Shown here: positions 7,322-19,706 of the stretch, piece after piece
Position numbering within the stretch: the stretch's first letter is position 1
Layout: each line of letters begins with the position of its first letter
Source of the DNA: Acetobacteraceae bacterium AT-5844
Lineage (GTDB): Bacteria; Pseudomonadota; Alphaproteobacteria; Acetobacterales; Acetobacteraceae
Reading direction: 5' to 3'
Length of the DNA: 36,293 bases
NCBI GenBank assembly: GCA_000245075.1
Contig: JH599987.1
Span: 1 to 36,293 of the forward strand
Notes under the pieces: generated by a model
Told to the model about the DNA's origin: nothing
The model's database searches: none
The model's input: the letters and a program-made list of their open reading frames with translations, nothing else
Made by a program: the position numbers and the translations under genes

Positions 7322-8014
7322 ATGACTGACGCCGCCAACGCCCTGAGCGACACCGTCCATGCCCGTCTGCTGGAAATGCTGGCGACCGGCGCGCTGCGCC
7401 CTGGCGAGAAACTTCCCGGCGAGACCACCCTCGCCCAGCGTTTTTCCGTCTCCCGCCCCGTTATCCGGCAGGCACTGACCCGCCTGCGGGCCGAAGGGCG
7501 GATCGAGACACGCAAGGGCTCGGGCACCATCGCCCTGGGGGCTTCCGGCCAACCTGCTCCGGTGGGGCTGGATTTTGGCCCGCTGGGCAGCATCGCGGAT
7601 GTGCGCGCCTTTCTGGAATTCCGTTACAGCCTGGAAGGCGAAATGGCGGCCCACGCCGCCGCCCTGCGGAATGCCGACGCTATCCAGGCGCTGCGACAGG
7701 GGCTGGACAGGTTGGACGACGACCTCCGCTCTGGCCGCTCGACGGTCGAGGCCGATCTCAGCTTTCACCTGTTGTTGGCGGAGGCCTCGGGCAACCGTTT
7801 CTATGGCGCCACCCTGCGAGCCCTGGCGGAGCAGATGCGCTTCAGCATCCGGCTGACCGGGGAATTGTCCCGCCAGCCATTGGAGCAGCGCCTCGCCCGC
7901 GTGCGGGCCGAGCACGGTGCCATTCTGGATGCCATCGAAGCCGGAGACCCGGATGCGGCCCGGGGTGCCATCCGTGCCCATCTCCGTGGCGGCATCACTC
8001 GGCTGTTCGGTTAG
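7322..8014 (+). CDS. GntR-family transcriptional regulator, FCD (FadR-type) subfamily
   Basis: 230 residues. The N-terminal winged helix-turn-helix (about 8-72) has the usual LRPGEKLPGETTLAQRF, SRPVIRQAL and the wing GRIETRKGSGT. The C-terminal all-helical FCD domain (about 88-222) keeps the metal-site pattern Asp145-x3-His149, His198 and His220, so it probably binds a metal and a carboxylate effector. It is transcribed away from the Bug–dehydratase pair, with repeated half-sites in the spacer. It most likely represses that pair until a substrate or intermediate appears. The effector is unknown. The start ATG is the first codon consistent with the wHTH; no strong ribosome-binding site precedes it. 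Confidence 0.92.
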   Translation: MTDAANALSDTVHARLLEMLATGALRPGEKLPGETTLAQRFSVSRPVIRQALTRLRAEGRIETRKGSGTIALGASGQPAPVGLDFGPLGSIADVRAFLEFRYSLEGEMAAHAAALRNADAIQALRQGLDRLDDDLRSGRSTVEADLSFHLLLAEASGNRFYGATLRALAEQMRFSIRLTGELSRQPLEQRLARVRAEHGAILDAIEAGDPDAARGAIRAHLRGGITRLFG

Positions 8015-8069
8015 GCACGGTACAGGAAACCACGAGGCCGGGCCGCCGTTGAGCCGAGGAGCGCGGGCT

Positions 8070-8087
8070 GCCCGGCGGTGGCCGGGC
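8070..8087 (+). terminator. GC-rich hairpin after the GntR gene
   Basis: GCCCGG (8070-8075) and CCGGGC (8082-8087) form a perfect 6-bp stem with a 6-base loop, 56 bp after the GntR stop codon. No T-run follows, so if it terminates transcription it is not a classic intrinsic terminator. The remaining 8088-8160 stretch shows no clear promoter. Confidence 0.3.
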
Positions 8088-8160
8088 ATAGTGCCATCCG
8101 GTTGCTCCCCCAGGCGGCCAGCAGATCAACGGCACGCGCCCGCGCCTCCTTCCATGCCGT

Positions 8161-9180
8161 ATGCGGAGAGAGACCTTGCGCCTCGCCCTATCGCTCGCCA
8201 CAGCTTTGCTCCTGGCCACGCCGGCCCTGGCCCAGAACGCAGCGCCCTCCTACGGACCCATGCTCGAAGGGTTCGACTACCCTCATCCGGTGCACCAGTT
8301 CCGCTTTGAGAGCCAGCGCCAGAGCCTGTCCATGGCCTATATGGACATCCGCCCCGAACGGCCGAACGGGCGCACCATCGTGCTGATGCACGGCAAGAAT
8401 TTCTGTGGCGCCACCTGGGAAGATACCATCACCACCCTGCGGGACGCCGGCTGGCGTGTCGTGGTGCCGGATCAGGTGGGCTTCTGCAAATCCACCAAGC
8501 CCGAGGCCTATCAGTTCAGCCTGCACCAGCTCGCCGCCAATACCAATGCGTTGCTGAAGGAACTCGGCATCGAGCGCGCCGTGGTCATGGGCCACTCGAT
8601 GGGGGGCATGCTGGCCGCGCGCTACGCCCTCACCTATCCGCAGCAGACGGCGGGGCTCGTGATGGTCAACCCGATCGGCCTGGAGGATTGGGAAGCCGAA
8701 GGCGTGCCCTATCAGACCGTGGATCAATGGTTGCAGGCGGAGCAACGCTCCAACGCCGAGAGCATGCGCTCCTACCAGCGCAACACCTATTACGCCGGCC
8801 AGTGGGAGCCGCGCTACGACCGCTGGGTGGAGATGCAGGCGGGCCTTTATGCCGGCCCTGGCCGGGAACGGGTTCTGTGGAATCAGGCACTGACCAGCGA
8901 CATGGTCTTCACCCAGCCGGTGGTGCACGATTTCCCGCAGATCCGCGTACCCACTGCCCTGCTGATCGGCGAGCGGGACAATACCGCCATTGGCAAGGCA
9001 GCCGCGCCGAAGGAGGTGCAGGCCCGCCTGGGCAACTATGCCGCGCTCGGTCCGCGCATGGCGGAGGCCATTCCCAATGCGCGGCTCGTCACCTTCCCGG
9101 ATCTCGGCCACTCGCCGCAAATCCAGGACCCCGCACGCTTCCACAAAGCGCTCCTGCAGGAACTGGAAGGCTGGGAGTGA
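8161..9180 (+). CDS. Secreted alpha/beta-fold hydrolase
   Basis: 339 residues with a Sec signal peptide (MRRETLRLALSLATALL... ending LAQ). The alpha/beta-hydrolase fold is clear: VLMHGKNFCGATW supplies the oxyanion-hole region, Ser146 lies in the nucleophile elbow GHSMGG, Asp273 in LIGERDN, and His317 in DLGHSPQ. Together these form an intact triad. A cap region lies between about 175 and 250. The fold is shared by esterases, haloalkane dehalogenases, epoxide hydrolases and C–C hydrolases. Nothing visible picks one of these, so the substrate is left open. It follows the GntR gene on the same strand at 146 bp and may or may not belong to that regulon. It converges on mfd. Confidence 0.88.
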   Translation: MRRETLRLALSLATALLLATPALAQNAAPSYGPMLEGFDYPHPVHQFRFESQRQSLSMAYMDIRPERPNGRTIVLMHGKNFCGATWEDTITTLRDAGWRVVVPDQVGFCKSTKPEAYQFSLHQLAANTNALLKELGIERAVVMGHSMGGMLAARYALTYPQQTAGLVMVNPIGLEDWEAEGVPYQTVDQWLQAEQRSNAESMRSYQRNTYYAGQWEPRYDRWVEMQAGLYAGPGRERVLWNQALTSDMVFTQPVVHDFPQIRVPTALLIGERDNTAIGKAAAPKEVQARLGNYAALGPRMAEAIPNARLVTFPDLGHSPQIQDPARFHKALLQELEGWE

Positions 9181-9199
9181 GCTTCCCCGGTGGCGGCGT

Positions 9200-12684
<3,485 letters not shown>

Positions 12685-12688
<4 letters not shown>

Positions 12689-13014
12689 GCGCGACGCGCA
12701 CCCTCGGGGACGCCGGCACCCGGGCGGGAGCATTCATCGGCCATCCGGTCGAGCATGGGAGACCGGACCGAGGCAGGGATCGGGCTGCGGCCGGTCAGCC
12801 ACTCCGCCAGATCAACATCGAGCAATTCGAGCACGCCCTCCAGATCATCCAGTTCCGCTTCCGTGAAACTGGCGATATGCCGGGCCACGAAATGGCCGAT
12901 CATCAGATCCGTCTCCTTGGTGCCCCGGTGCCAGGCACGGAACATCAAACGCCGCCGCCGAGGAGAAAGTTCTTCCGGAGAAAAGTCAGGCTGGGTGTTG
13001 TCTGGATCGGTCAT
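12685..13014 (-). CDS. sdhE: SdhE/SDHAF2-type flavinylation assembly factor (DUF339)
   Basis: 109 residues from the ATG at 13014, chosen because AGAGGTG lies 8 bases upstream; an ATG at 13038 would add 8 residues. The conserved core reads RRRRLMFRAWHRGTKETDLMIG, containing the RGxxE motif (residues 30-34) that contacts the flavoprotein, followed by a helical bundle (LDDLEGVLELLDVDLAEWLTG). The family helps attach FAD covalently to succinate dehydrogenase subunit A. The C-terminal 25 residues are an unconserved tail. It sits between mfd and the divergent recG, a neighbourhood I recall as common in Alphaproteobacteria although no functional link to repair is established. Confidence 0.92.
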
Positions 13015-13090
13015 CTCGGCACCTCTGGAGGCAGGCATATAGAGGGCGATGGGAATCGTGTCAGCCCGCGTGGCGGAACAAGATCAGAAC

Positions 13091-15130
13091 ATGGCGCTTT
13101 TCGCGCCGCTGTCCAGCCTGCCTCTCCCGGCGGAAAAGGGGAAGCGGCTGGCGCAGGCGGTGGATGGCGGGCGGGTGCTCGACCTCCTGTTCCACCTGCC
13201 CGAGCGCTACCAGGACCGCCGCTCGGCCCTGGCGCGGGAGGGCGAGGTGGCCACGCTCACGGTCCGGGTGCATCGTCTCGCGGCGCCACGAAGTTCCTCC
13301 CAGCCCTGGGTGGTGCAGTGCGACTCCCCGGCGGGCGCGCTCGACCTGATCTATTTCGGCCGGCAGAACTGGATGGGCGCCTGGCTTGCCCGGACCTTTC
13401 CGGAAGGGGCCGAGCGCCGCGTCTCCGGCAAGATGAAGCTGTTCCGCGACCGCTGGCAGATGGACGCGCCGGACTACGTCTCCCCACCGGACATCATCCC
13501 CGAGATCCAACCCGTCTGGCCGCTGGTCAAAGGGCTGGGGCAGAAGGACGTGGCCAAGGCCATGGCCACCGCTCTGGACACCGTGCCCACCCTGCCGGAA
13601 TGGCAGGACCCTGCCCTGCTGGCGCGCCGGCACTGGCCGCCCTTCGACGAAGCGCTGCGCCTGCTGCAAAGCCCGGCAGAGCCGCCAGAAGACGCGCCGC
13701 GCGACCGTCTGGCCTATGACGAATTGCTGGCCGGGCAGCTTGCCATCGGCCTTGTCCGCCGCACGGTGATGCGCCGCCCGGGCCGCAGGCTGACAGGCGA
13801 CGGGCAGTTGCGGCAGGCGGCGCTGGCGGCCTTCGGCTACCCGCCCACTGATGCGCAGCGCCGCGCCCTGGCGGAGATCGACGCGGACCTTGCCGCTCCC
13901 ACCCGCATGCTGCGGCTGCTGCAGGGCGATGTCGGCGCGGGCAAGACACTGGTGGCCCTGCTGGCCATGCTGCGCGCGGTGGAGGGCGGCGCCCAGGCGG
14001 CGCTGATGGCCCCCACGGAGCTTCTGGCGCGCCAGCACCTCCGCACCTTCCAACGCCTCGCGGGCGCGGCGGGAGTGGAGTGCGTGCTGCTGGCCGGCTC
14101 CGTGAAGGGCAAGGAACGCAAGCGGGTGCTGGCCGGGTTGGCCGATGGCTCTATCCCCCTCGTTGTGGGCACTCATGCGCTGATCGAGGAAGGCGTGGCC
14201 TTCCGCGACCTCGGCCTGGTGGTGGTGGATGAGCAGCATCGCTTCGGCGTCTCCCAGCGCCTCGCGCTGACCGAAAAGGGCACCACGGACGTGCTGGTCA
14301 TGACCGCCACGCCCATCCCCCGCACCCTGCTGCTGACCCAGTGGGGCGAGATGGCCACCAGCCGCCTGGATAGTCGCCCCGCCGGGCGCCAGCCCATCGT
14401 GACCCGCATCATCAGCCGTGAACGCCGGGAGGAGCTGACCGATCGCCTCCGCGCCGCCTTCGCCAGCGGCCACCGGGCGTATTGGGTGGTGCGCGCGGTG
14501 GAGGAAGGCGAGCGGCACGACAACGTCGCGGCCGAGACCACCTATGCCGAGCTGGCGGCGATCTTCGGCGACAAGGTCCGCCTCGCCCATGGCGCGCAGA
14601 AGCTGGATGTGCGGGAAGCGGCACTGCACGACTTCGCCGCCGGCCGTGCCCAGCTTCTGGTGGCCACCACCGTGGTGGAGGTGGGCGTCGATGTGCCCGA
14701 GGCCACCATCATGATCATCGAGCAGGCTGAGCGCTTCGGCCTTGCCGCCCTGCACCAGCTCCGCGGGCGCGTCGGGCGCGGCAGCGCGCAGTCCTTCTGC
14801 CTGCTGCTGCCCTCCGCCGAGCTGAACGAGTTCGAGCAACGCCGACTCGCCGTGCTGCGCGATACCGAAGACGGGTTCCTCATTGCGGATGCCGATCTGG
14901 AATTCCGGGGTGGCGGCGACGCGCTGGGCGTGCGCCAGGCCGGCCATATCGGCCGCCGGCTGGTCGATCCGCAGCGCCATTCCGGGCTCATCCGCATGGC
15001 GCACAAGGATGCGGAACTGCTGATGCAGAAGGACCCAGAGCTGGCTCGCACACCGCGGGGCCGGGCCGCCAGGCTGCTGCTGGCGGTGTTCGGGCATGAC
15101 CTGACCCTCGCGCCTCTCGCCGCCGGTTAA
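13091..15130 (+). CDS. recG: ATP-dependent DNA helicase RecG
   Basis: 679 residues from ATG 13091. An in-frame ATG at 13049 would add 14 residues; its AGAGGG lies only about 3 bases away, and family alignment (PLSSLPLP near the start) does not need the extra residues. The N-terminal wedge/OB domain (LLFHLPERYQDRR onward) is followed by helicase domain 1 with Walker A GDVGAGKT (about 279-286) and DEQH (380-383), TATPIPRTLL, and helicase domain 2 ending with HQLRGRVGRG. RecG remodels stalled forks and Holliday junctions. It is transcribed away from sdhE–mfd. Both this protein and Mfd carry the same type of SF2 translocation motor, so two related motors flank sdhE. Confidence 0.97.
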   Translation: MALFAPLSSLPLPAEKGKRLAQAVDGGRVLDLLFHLPERYQDRRSALAREGEVATLTVRVHRLAAPRSSSQPWVVQCDSPAGALDLIYFGRQNWMGAWLARTFPEGAERRVSGKMKLFRDRWQMDAPDYVSPPDIIPEIQPVWPLVKGLGQKDVAKAMATALDTVPTLPEWQDPALLARRHWPPFDEALRLLQSPAEPPEDAPRDRLAYDELLAGQLAIGLVRRTVMRRPGRRLTGDGQLRQAALAAFGYPPTDAQRRALAEIDADLAAPTRMLRLLQGDVGAGKTLVALLAMLRAVEGGAQAALMAPTELLARQHLRTFQRLAGAAGVECVLLAGSVKGKERKRVLAGLADGSIPLVVGTHALIEEGVAFRDLGLVVVDEQHRFGVSQRLALTEKGTTDVLVMTATPIPRTLLLTQWGEMATSRLDSRPAGRQPIVTRIISRERREELTDRLRAAFASGHRAYWVVRAVEEGERHDNVAAETTYAELAAIFGDKVRLAHGAQKLDVREAALHDFAAGRAQLLVATTVVEVGVDVPEATIMIIEQAERFGLAALHQLRGRVGRGSAQSFCLLLPSAELNEFEQRRLAVLRDTEDGFLIADADLEFRGGGDALGVRQAGHIGRRLVDPQRHSGLIRMAHKDAELLMQKDPELARTPRGRAARLLLAVFGHDLTLAPLAAG

Positions 15131-15152
15131 ACGGCCCCTGAGATGCTTCGAT

Positions 15153-15204
15153 ACGTCCCGGGGGCTTGCAAACCCCCCTTCCGGGGGTAAACCGGCCGGG
15201 ACGT
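15153..15204 (+). promoter_or_regulatory. Nested hairpins between recG and the Gld-like ABC operon
   Basis: A perfect 9-bp inverted repeat, ACGTCCCGG (15153-15161) and CCGGGACGT (15196-15204), encloses a second set of complementary tracts: GGGGG (15160-15164), CCCCCC (15173-15178) and GGGGG (15183-15187). The central C-tract can pair with either G-tract but not both, giving two alternative inner hairpins. It begins 23 bp after the recG stop and ends 26 bp before the ABC gene start. It could be the recG terminator, a leader attenuator, or both. No leader peptide or T-run was found. Confidence 0.5.
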
Positions 15205-15230
15205 CGTGCCATTGCAGGGAAATCCGCCGT

Positions 15231-15959
15231 TTGTCCGCCCTGATCGAGATCGACCGCCTGACCAAGCGCTTCGGCGCCTTCACTGCCGTGGACGACGTGT
15301 CGTTCAGCGTCGCCAAGGGGGAGGTGCTCGGTTTCCTCGGCCCTAATGGTGCCGGCAAATCCACCACCATGAAAATGTTGGCGGGCTTCGTGACGCCCAG
15401 CAGCGGCACCGCCCGCATCTGCGGCGAGGATGTGGTGGACCACCCCGTGGCCGCCAAGCGCCATCTGGGATACCTGCCGGAAGGCGCCCCGACCTATCCC
15501 GAGATGACGGTGGCCGGCTTCCTCTCTTTCGCAGGCCGCGTGCGCGGTTATGGCGGCAGCGAGTTGCGGGACCGCGTGGCCCACGCCATGAAGCTGACCA
15601 CGCTGGAAGGCGTACGCCTGCAGCCGATCGAGACATTGTCGAAGGGTTTCAAGCGCCGCGTCGGCCTCGCGCAGTCCCTGCTGCACGACCCGCCGGTACT
15701 GGTGCTGGACGAGCCGACCGATGGCCTGGACCCGAACCAGAAGCATGAGGTGCGGCGGCTGATCGAGCAGATGGCGCCGGAGAAGGCGATCGTCATCTCC
15801 ACCCATATCCTGGAGGAGGTCTCGGCCATCTGCACCCGCGCGATCATCATCGCGCGCGGCAAGGTGCTGGCCGATGCCACGCCGAAGGAACTCTCCTATC
15901 GCGGCCCCACGCTGGACGCCGTCTTCCGCGACCTGACCATGCCGAAGGAGACCGCGTGA
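15231..15959 (+). CDS. ABC transporter ATP-binding protein, GldA-like
   Basis: 242 residues starting with TTG at 15231, with AGGGA upstream. Walker A GPNGAGKST (37-45), signature LSKGF (136-140, a variant of LSGGQ), Walker B VLVLDEP (156-162) and switch His192 are all present, so it is a competent ATPase. It is closest in style to the GldA/CcmA class of single-domain ATPases that drive ABC-2-type permeases. It is the first gene of a coupled set with an ABC-2-type permease, a GldG-like protein and a DUF4340 protein. In Bacteroidetes the GldAFG trio is tied to gliding motility. In a proteobacterium it must have another, uncharacterised role. Its stop overlaps the permease start. Confidence 0.92.
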   Translation: MSALIEIDRLTKRFGAFTAVDDVSFSVAKGEVLGFLGPNGAGKSTTMKMLAGFVTPSSGTARICGEDVVDHPVAAKRHLGYLPEGAPTYPEMTVAGFLSFAGRVRGYGGSELRDRVAHAMKLTTLEGVRLQPIETLSKGFKRRVGLAQSLLHDPPVLVLDEPTDGLDPNQKHEVRRLIEQMAPEKAIVISTHILEEVSAICTRAIIIARGKVLADATPKELSYRGPTLDAVFRDLTMPKETA

Positions 15960-16690
15960 TGGGTGCCACCTTCACCGTCGCGCGGCGGGAGCTGGCGGGC
16001 TATTTCGCCACGCCCGTCGCCTATGTGTTCATCGTTATCTTCCTGGTGATGACAGGTGCCCTCACCTTCACCCTCGGCAATTTCTTCGGCCGTGGCGTGG
16101 CGGATCTCCAGCCCTTCTTCGGCTTCGTGCCCTGGCTGTTCCTGTTCCTGGTGCCTGCCATTACCATGCGGCTCTGGGCGGAGGAGCGCCGCCTCGGCAC
16201 CATCGAGCTGCTGCTGACCCTGCCGCTGGCGCAGTGGCAGGCCGTGCTGGGCAAGTATCTCGCCGCCTGGGCCTTCTGCGCCATCGCGCTGCTGCTGACC
16301 TTTCCGCTGGTTATCACCGTCAACTATCTCGGCAACCCAGATAATGGCGTCATCGCCGCCGGCTATGCGGGCTGCCTGCTGGTCGCGGGGGCCTATCTGG
16401 CGGTCGGTGCCGCCATTTCCGCGCTGACAAAAAACCAGGTCATCGCCTTCGTTCTCACCGTCGCGGTCTGCTTCCTCTTCACGGCGGCCGGCAGCCCGGT
16501 GGTGACGGAGTTCCTCTCCTCCCGCCTGCCCGTGCTGGTCGATATCGCCCGTGGCCTCTCCATCACCGAGCGGCTGGGCGGTTTCTCGCGCGGCATCATC
16601 TCCGCACCGGACATCGTGTTCTTCGCCAGCTTCATCGGCTTCTGGCTCTTCGCCAACGCCGTGATCGTGGACCATCGGAAGGCGGATTGA
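15959..16690 (+). CDS. ABC-2-type permease, GldF-like
   Basis: 243 residues from ATG 15959, which overlaps the ATPase stop as TGATG; a GTG one codon earlier is also possible. About six membrane segments are visible (for example near 19-39, 55-72, 98-122, 134-154, 160-180 and 218-236). The segment between TM2 and TM3 has RLWAEERRLGTIELLLTLP, the amphipathic coupling motif typical of ABC-2 permeases of the GldF/NosY type. It should form the membrane channel or flippase partner of the ATPase encoded just upstream and work with the GldG-like protein encoded next. Cargo is unknown. Confidence 0.9.
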   Translation: MGATFTVARRELAGYFATPVAYVFIVIFLVMTGALTFTLGNFFGRGVADLQPFFGFVPWLFLFLVPAITMRLWAEERRLGTIELLLTLPLAQWQAVLGKYLAAWAFCAIALLLTFPLVITVNYLGNPDNGVIAAGYAGCLLVAGAYLAVGAAISALTKNQVIAFVLTVAVCFLFTAAGSPVVTEFLSSRLPVLVDIARGLSITERLGGFSRGIISAPDIVFFASFIGFWLFANAVIVDHRKAD

Positions 16691-16694
16691 GGCC

Positions 16695-18659
16695 ATGAGC
16701 GAGACCACATTGCCTTCCACGAAGCCTGCCCGCCCCGCCTCCCGCCGTGTGCTGAACTCGGCCGGCGGGCTGCTGGCCGTCGCCGTTCTGGCCGTCGGCG
16801 CCAATGTGTTGGCCGAGCGCGTGCTGCCCCGCGCGCGCATCGATCTCACGCAGCAGCGCCTCTACACCTTGTCCGATGGCACCCGGCAGGTACTGGCCGG
16901 GCTGCACGACCCCGTCACGCTGCGCCTGTTCTATTCCAGCCGCCTGGGCAGCCAGGTGCCGGTCTATGGCTCCTATGCCGACCGCGTGCGGGAGATGCTG
17001 CAGGAATACGCGTCCATCTCCAACGGCAAGATCCGCCTGGAATATCTGGACCCGGAGCCCTTCAGCGAAACCGAGGACCGCGCCCTCGCCTACGGCATCC
17101 AGGGCGTGCCGATCGACCAGTCCGGCGAGCAGGTCTATTTCGGCCTCTCCGGCACCAACCTGCTGGATGACGAGCGCGTGCTGCCCTTCTTCCAGCCGGA
17201 CCGCGAGCGGTTCCTGGAATTCGACCTGACGCGGCTGATCTACGAACTCTCCAATCCGCGCCGTCCGGTGATGGGCACACTCTCCGCCCTGCCGCTCGCC
17301 GGCGACCCGCGGGCGATGATGATGCGCGTCCCCGGTGCCGGGCAGCCCTATGCCGTCATCAACCAGCTCCGCCAGTTCTTCACCGTGAAGGATGTGGCGC
17401 CGACCGCGCAGGTGATCGACCCGGACATCCAGATCCTGCTGGTGGCGCAGCCCCAGGGCCTGCCGGACGCCACGCTCTACGCCATCGACCAGTTCGTCAT
17501 GCGCGGCGGCAAGCTGTTCGTCATGACGGACCCGCATAGCGAGGGCCAGACCGTCCGCCCTGGCCCCACCGGCCAGCCGCCTTCGGACACCAGCTCCAAC
17601 CTGAACCGGTTGCTCAATGCCTGGGGCATCGAGACGCCGACGGACAAGGTGGTGCTCGACCTGCGCGGCGCCTGGCGCGTGCGCGCGGCGCCCACAGACC
17701 GCGTGCAGGCGGTGGATTACCTCGCCTGGTTCAACACGACCGGCGACTCACTGAACCATGGCGATGTCGCCACGGCCGATCTGCAGCAGGTGACTTTCGC
17801 CTCCGCTGGCGAGGTGCTGAAACGCGATGGCGCCAGCATCGAGCTGACGCCGCTGATCACCAGCAGCCCGGAAGCGATGCTGATCGACGCTGCCAGCGTC
17901 AGGCAAAGTCCGAACCCGTCGCAAATCCTGGCAGGCTTCAAGCCTGACGGTCAGCGGCATGTGCTGATGGCCCGCGCGCGTGGCATGCTGCGCAGCGCCT
18001 TCCCGGAGGGTCCGCCGGCCCTGCCGGAAGGCGCGCCCGCCCGCCCCGCCGATTTCCCCGCCCACCGCGCGGAAAGCGACGGTCCGGCCAACCTCGTCAT
18101 CGCCAATGACAGCGACGTGCTGGAAGACCGCTTCTGGGTGCAGACGCAGGATTTCTTCGGCCAGCAGGTCGCGACACCATTCAGCGACAATGGTGCTTTG
18201 ATCGCCAATCTTGCGGATACGCTGGCGGGTGGCGATGCGCTGATCGGCCTGCGCTCGCGCGGTGAATCCCTGCGCCCCTTCGGCGTGGTGGACGAGCTGC
18301 GCCGGGGCGCCGAAGCGCGCTACCGCCAGACCGAGCAGGGCCTGACGCAGAAGCTGCAAGCCACCGAGCGCCGCCTGCGCGAACTCCGCCAGGGCACGCC
18401 CGGCACCGGCGACCGCAACCAGGCGACCAATACCGTGATTACCCCGGAGCAGCGCGCCGAGATCGACCGCGCCCGCGCCGACATCGTCGCCACGCGTGGG
18501 CAACTTCGCAACGTGCAGCTCGAATTGCGGCGGGATATCGAGAATCTCGAAACCCGCCTGCGCATCCTGAACATTGCCGCCGTGCCGGCGCTGCTGACGG
18601 TCTTCGCCATCGGCCTCGCCGTGGTGCGCATCCGCCGCCGCAGCGCGGCCCGGGCCTGA
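16695..18659 (+). CDS. GldG-like ABC-transport auxiliary protein
   Basis: 654 residues, 4 bp after the permease stop. One membrane helix near residues 20-42 precedes the family opening RIDLTQQRLYTLSDGTRQVL. A large extracytoplasmic region follows (GldG/IFT52-type domains, about 45-480, with MRGGKLFVMTDPHSEG in the middle). A charged, probably coiled-coil stretch (about 535-615, rich in Arg/Glu/Gln) leads to a second membrane helix (about 622-644) and a basic tail. The two-helix topology with a large periplasmic body is that of GldG. It is thought to be the periplasmic-facing partner of GldF. The exact biochemical role is not known even in the best-studied members. Confidence 0.88.
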   Translation: MSETTLPSTKPARPASRRVLNSAGGLLAVAVLAVGANVLAERVLPRARIDLTQQRLYTLSDGTRQVLAGLHDPVTLRLFYSSRLGSQVPVYGSYADRVREMLQEYASISNGKIRLEYLDPEPFSETEDRALAYGIQGVPIDQSGEQVYFGLSGTNLLDDERVLPFFQPDRERFLEFDLTRLIYELSNPRRPVMGTLSALPLAGDPRAMMMRVPGAGQPYAVINQLRQFFTVKDVAPTAQVIDPDIQILLVAQPQGLPDATLYAIDQFVMRGGKLFVMTDPHSEGQTVRPGPTGQPPSDTSSNLNRLLNAWGIETPTDKVVLDLRGAWRVRAAPTDRVQAVDYLAWFNTTGDSLNHGDVATADLQQVTFASAGEVLKRDGASIELTPLITSSPEAMLIDAASVRQSPNPSQILAGFKPDGQRHVLMARARGMLRSAFPEGPPALPEGAPARPADFPAHRAESDGPANLVIANDSDVLEDRFWVQTQDFFGQQVATPFSDNGALIANLADTLAGGDALIGLRSRGESLRPFGVVDELRRGAEARYRQTEQGLTQKLQATERRLRELRQGTPGTGDRNQATNTVITPEQRAEIDRARADIVATRGQLRNVQLELRRDIENLETRLRILNIAAVPALLTVFAIGLAVVRIRRRSAARA

Positions 18660-18674
18660 GGAGGGAACGCCGAG

Positions 18675-19706
18675 ATGAAGCGCCGTTCCGTACTGATGCT
18701 GGGCGGGGCCGCCGTGGTGGTGGCAGGAGCCGCCGTTCTGGTCGGCCCCGGCACGCCGCCACCGCCCGATACCGGCGCCGCACCGCTGATGTTCCAGAAC
18801 CTTGCCCTGAAGCTGGCGGATGCCCGGCGGATCGAGGTGCGGCAGGGCGACAAGCATATCGCCGTCACCCGCCGCGATGCGGAGACCTGGGTGCTGCCGG
18901 AGCAGGAGGATTACCCTGTGCGCGGCGAGAAGGTGCGCGAACTGCTCGTCGGCCTGACGGAGTTGCGCCTGACCGAGCCCCGCACCTCGGACCCCGCCAT
19001 GCTGGAGCGCCTTGGGCTCGACGACCCCTCCAAGCCTGGCAGCACCGCCGCGCTGCTGCGCGTGCTGGATGGCGCGGGCCAGCCGATCGCCGAACTGGTG
19101 GTGGGCCGCCGTCGCATGCGCACCCAGGGCAATGTGCCGGAGAGCGTCTATGTCCGCCGGCTGGATGAAAGCCAGTCCTGGCTGGCCGAGGGGCGCCTGC
19201 CGCTGGATGCTGACCCCCAGCTCTGGATCGACCGCGACATCGCCAATATCGCGCGGGAACGCATCCTGAAGGTGGAGGCCAACCGCACGAATGAGCAACC
19301 GCTGGTGCTCACGCGCGGTGAAGGGCCGGACGGCGTCCTCGCCGTGACGACCCCTGCCCAGACACCACCTCTGGAGGACAGTGCGATCGACGAGATCGGC
19401 CGCGCCTTCGAGTTCCTGACGCTGACCACCGTGAAGAAGGAAGCAGCGGCGACGGGCCAGCCCCTGGGTGAAGCGCGCTTCACCCTGACCGACCATCTGA
19501 GTATCACGGTCACTGGCCAGCAAGATGGCGAGACGGTGTGGCTCCGCTTTGCCGCCGCCGGAGATGACGAAGCCGCCCGGTTGAATGCCCGCTGGCGTGG
19601 CTGGGCGTATCAGGTCGGCACCTGGAAGGTGAAGGCGCTGCTGCCGCGGTTGGAGGATCTGCGCAAGGCCGAGCCGCCGCCTGCCCCGGCGGCGCCCAGC
19701 CCGTGA
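18675..19706 (+). CDS. DUF4340 protein, membrane-anchored partner of the Gld-like ABC system
   Basis: 343 residues starting at ATG 18675 with GGAGGGA 9 bases upstream. A single hydrophobic segment (about 5-24, LMLGGAAVVVAGAAVLVG) acts as signal or anchor, so the rest lies in the periplasm. The beta-rich body matches DUF4340 in style: WVLPEQEDYPV with VRELLVGLTELRLTEPRT, then ERLGLDDP, and later GETVWLRFAA and AYQVGTWKVKAL. It ends in a proline/alanine tail. DUF4340 genes often sit directly after GldG-like genes, as here, which argues that the protein is a component of the same complex. No enzyme motif is visible. It overlaps the Nudix gene by 4 bases. Confidence 0.85.
   Translation: MKRRSVLMLGGAAVVVAGAAVLVGPGTPPPPDTGAAPLMFQNLALKLADARRIEVRQGDKHIAVTRRDAETWVLPEQEDYPVRGEKVRELLVGLTELRLTEPRTSDPAMLERLGLDDPSKPGSTAALLRVLDGAGQPIAELVVGRRRMRTQGNVPESVYVRRLDESQSWLAEGRLPLDADPQLWIDRDIANIARERILKVEANRTNEQPLVLTRGEGPDGVLAVTTPAQTPPLEDSAIDEIGRAFEFLTLTTVKKEAAATGQPLGEARFTLTDHLSITVTGQQDGETVWLRFAAAGDDEAARLNARWRGWAYQVGTWKVKALLPRLEDLRKAEPPPAPAAPSP

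Noticed and set aside
13061-15457. 798-codon open frame on the minus strand
   Set aside because: Antisense to recG and the ABC ATPase; composition is typical of a shadow frame and no domain is visible.
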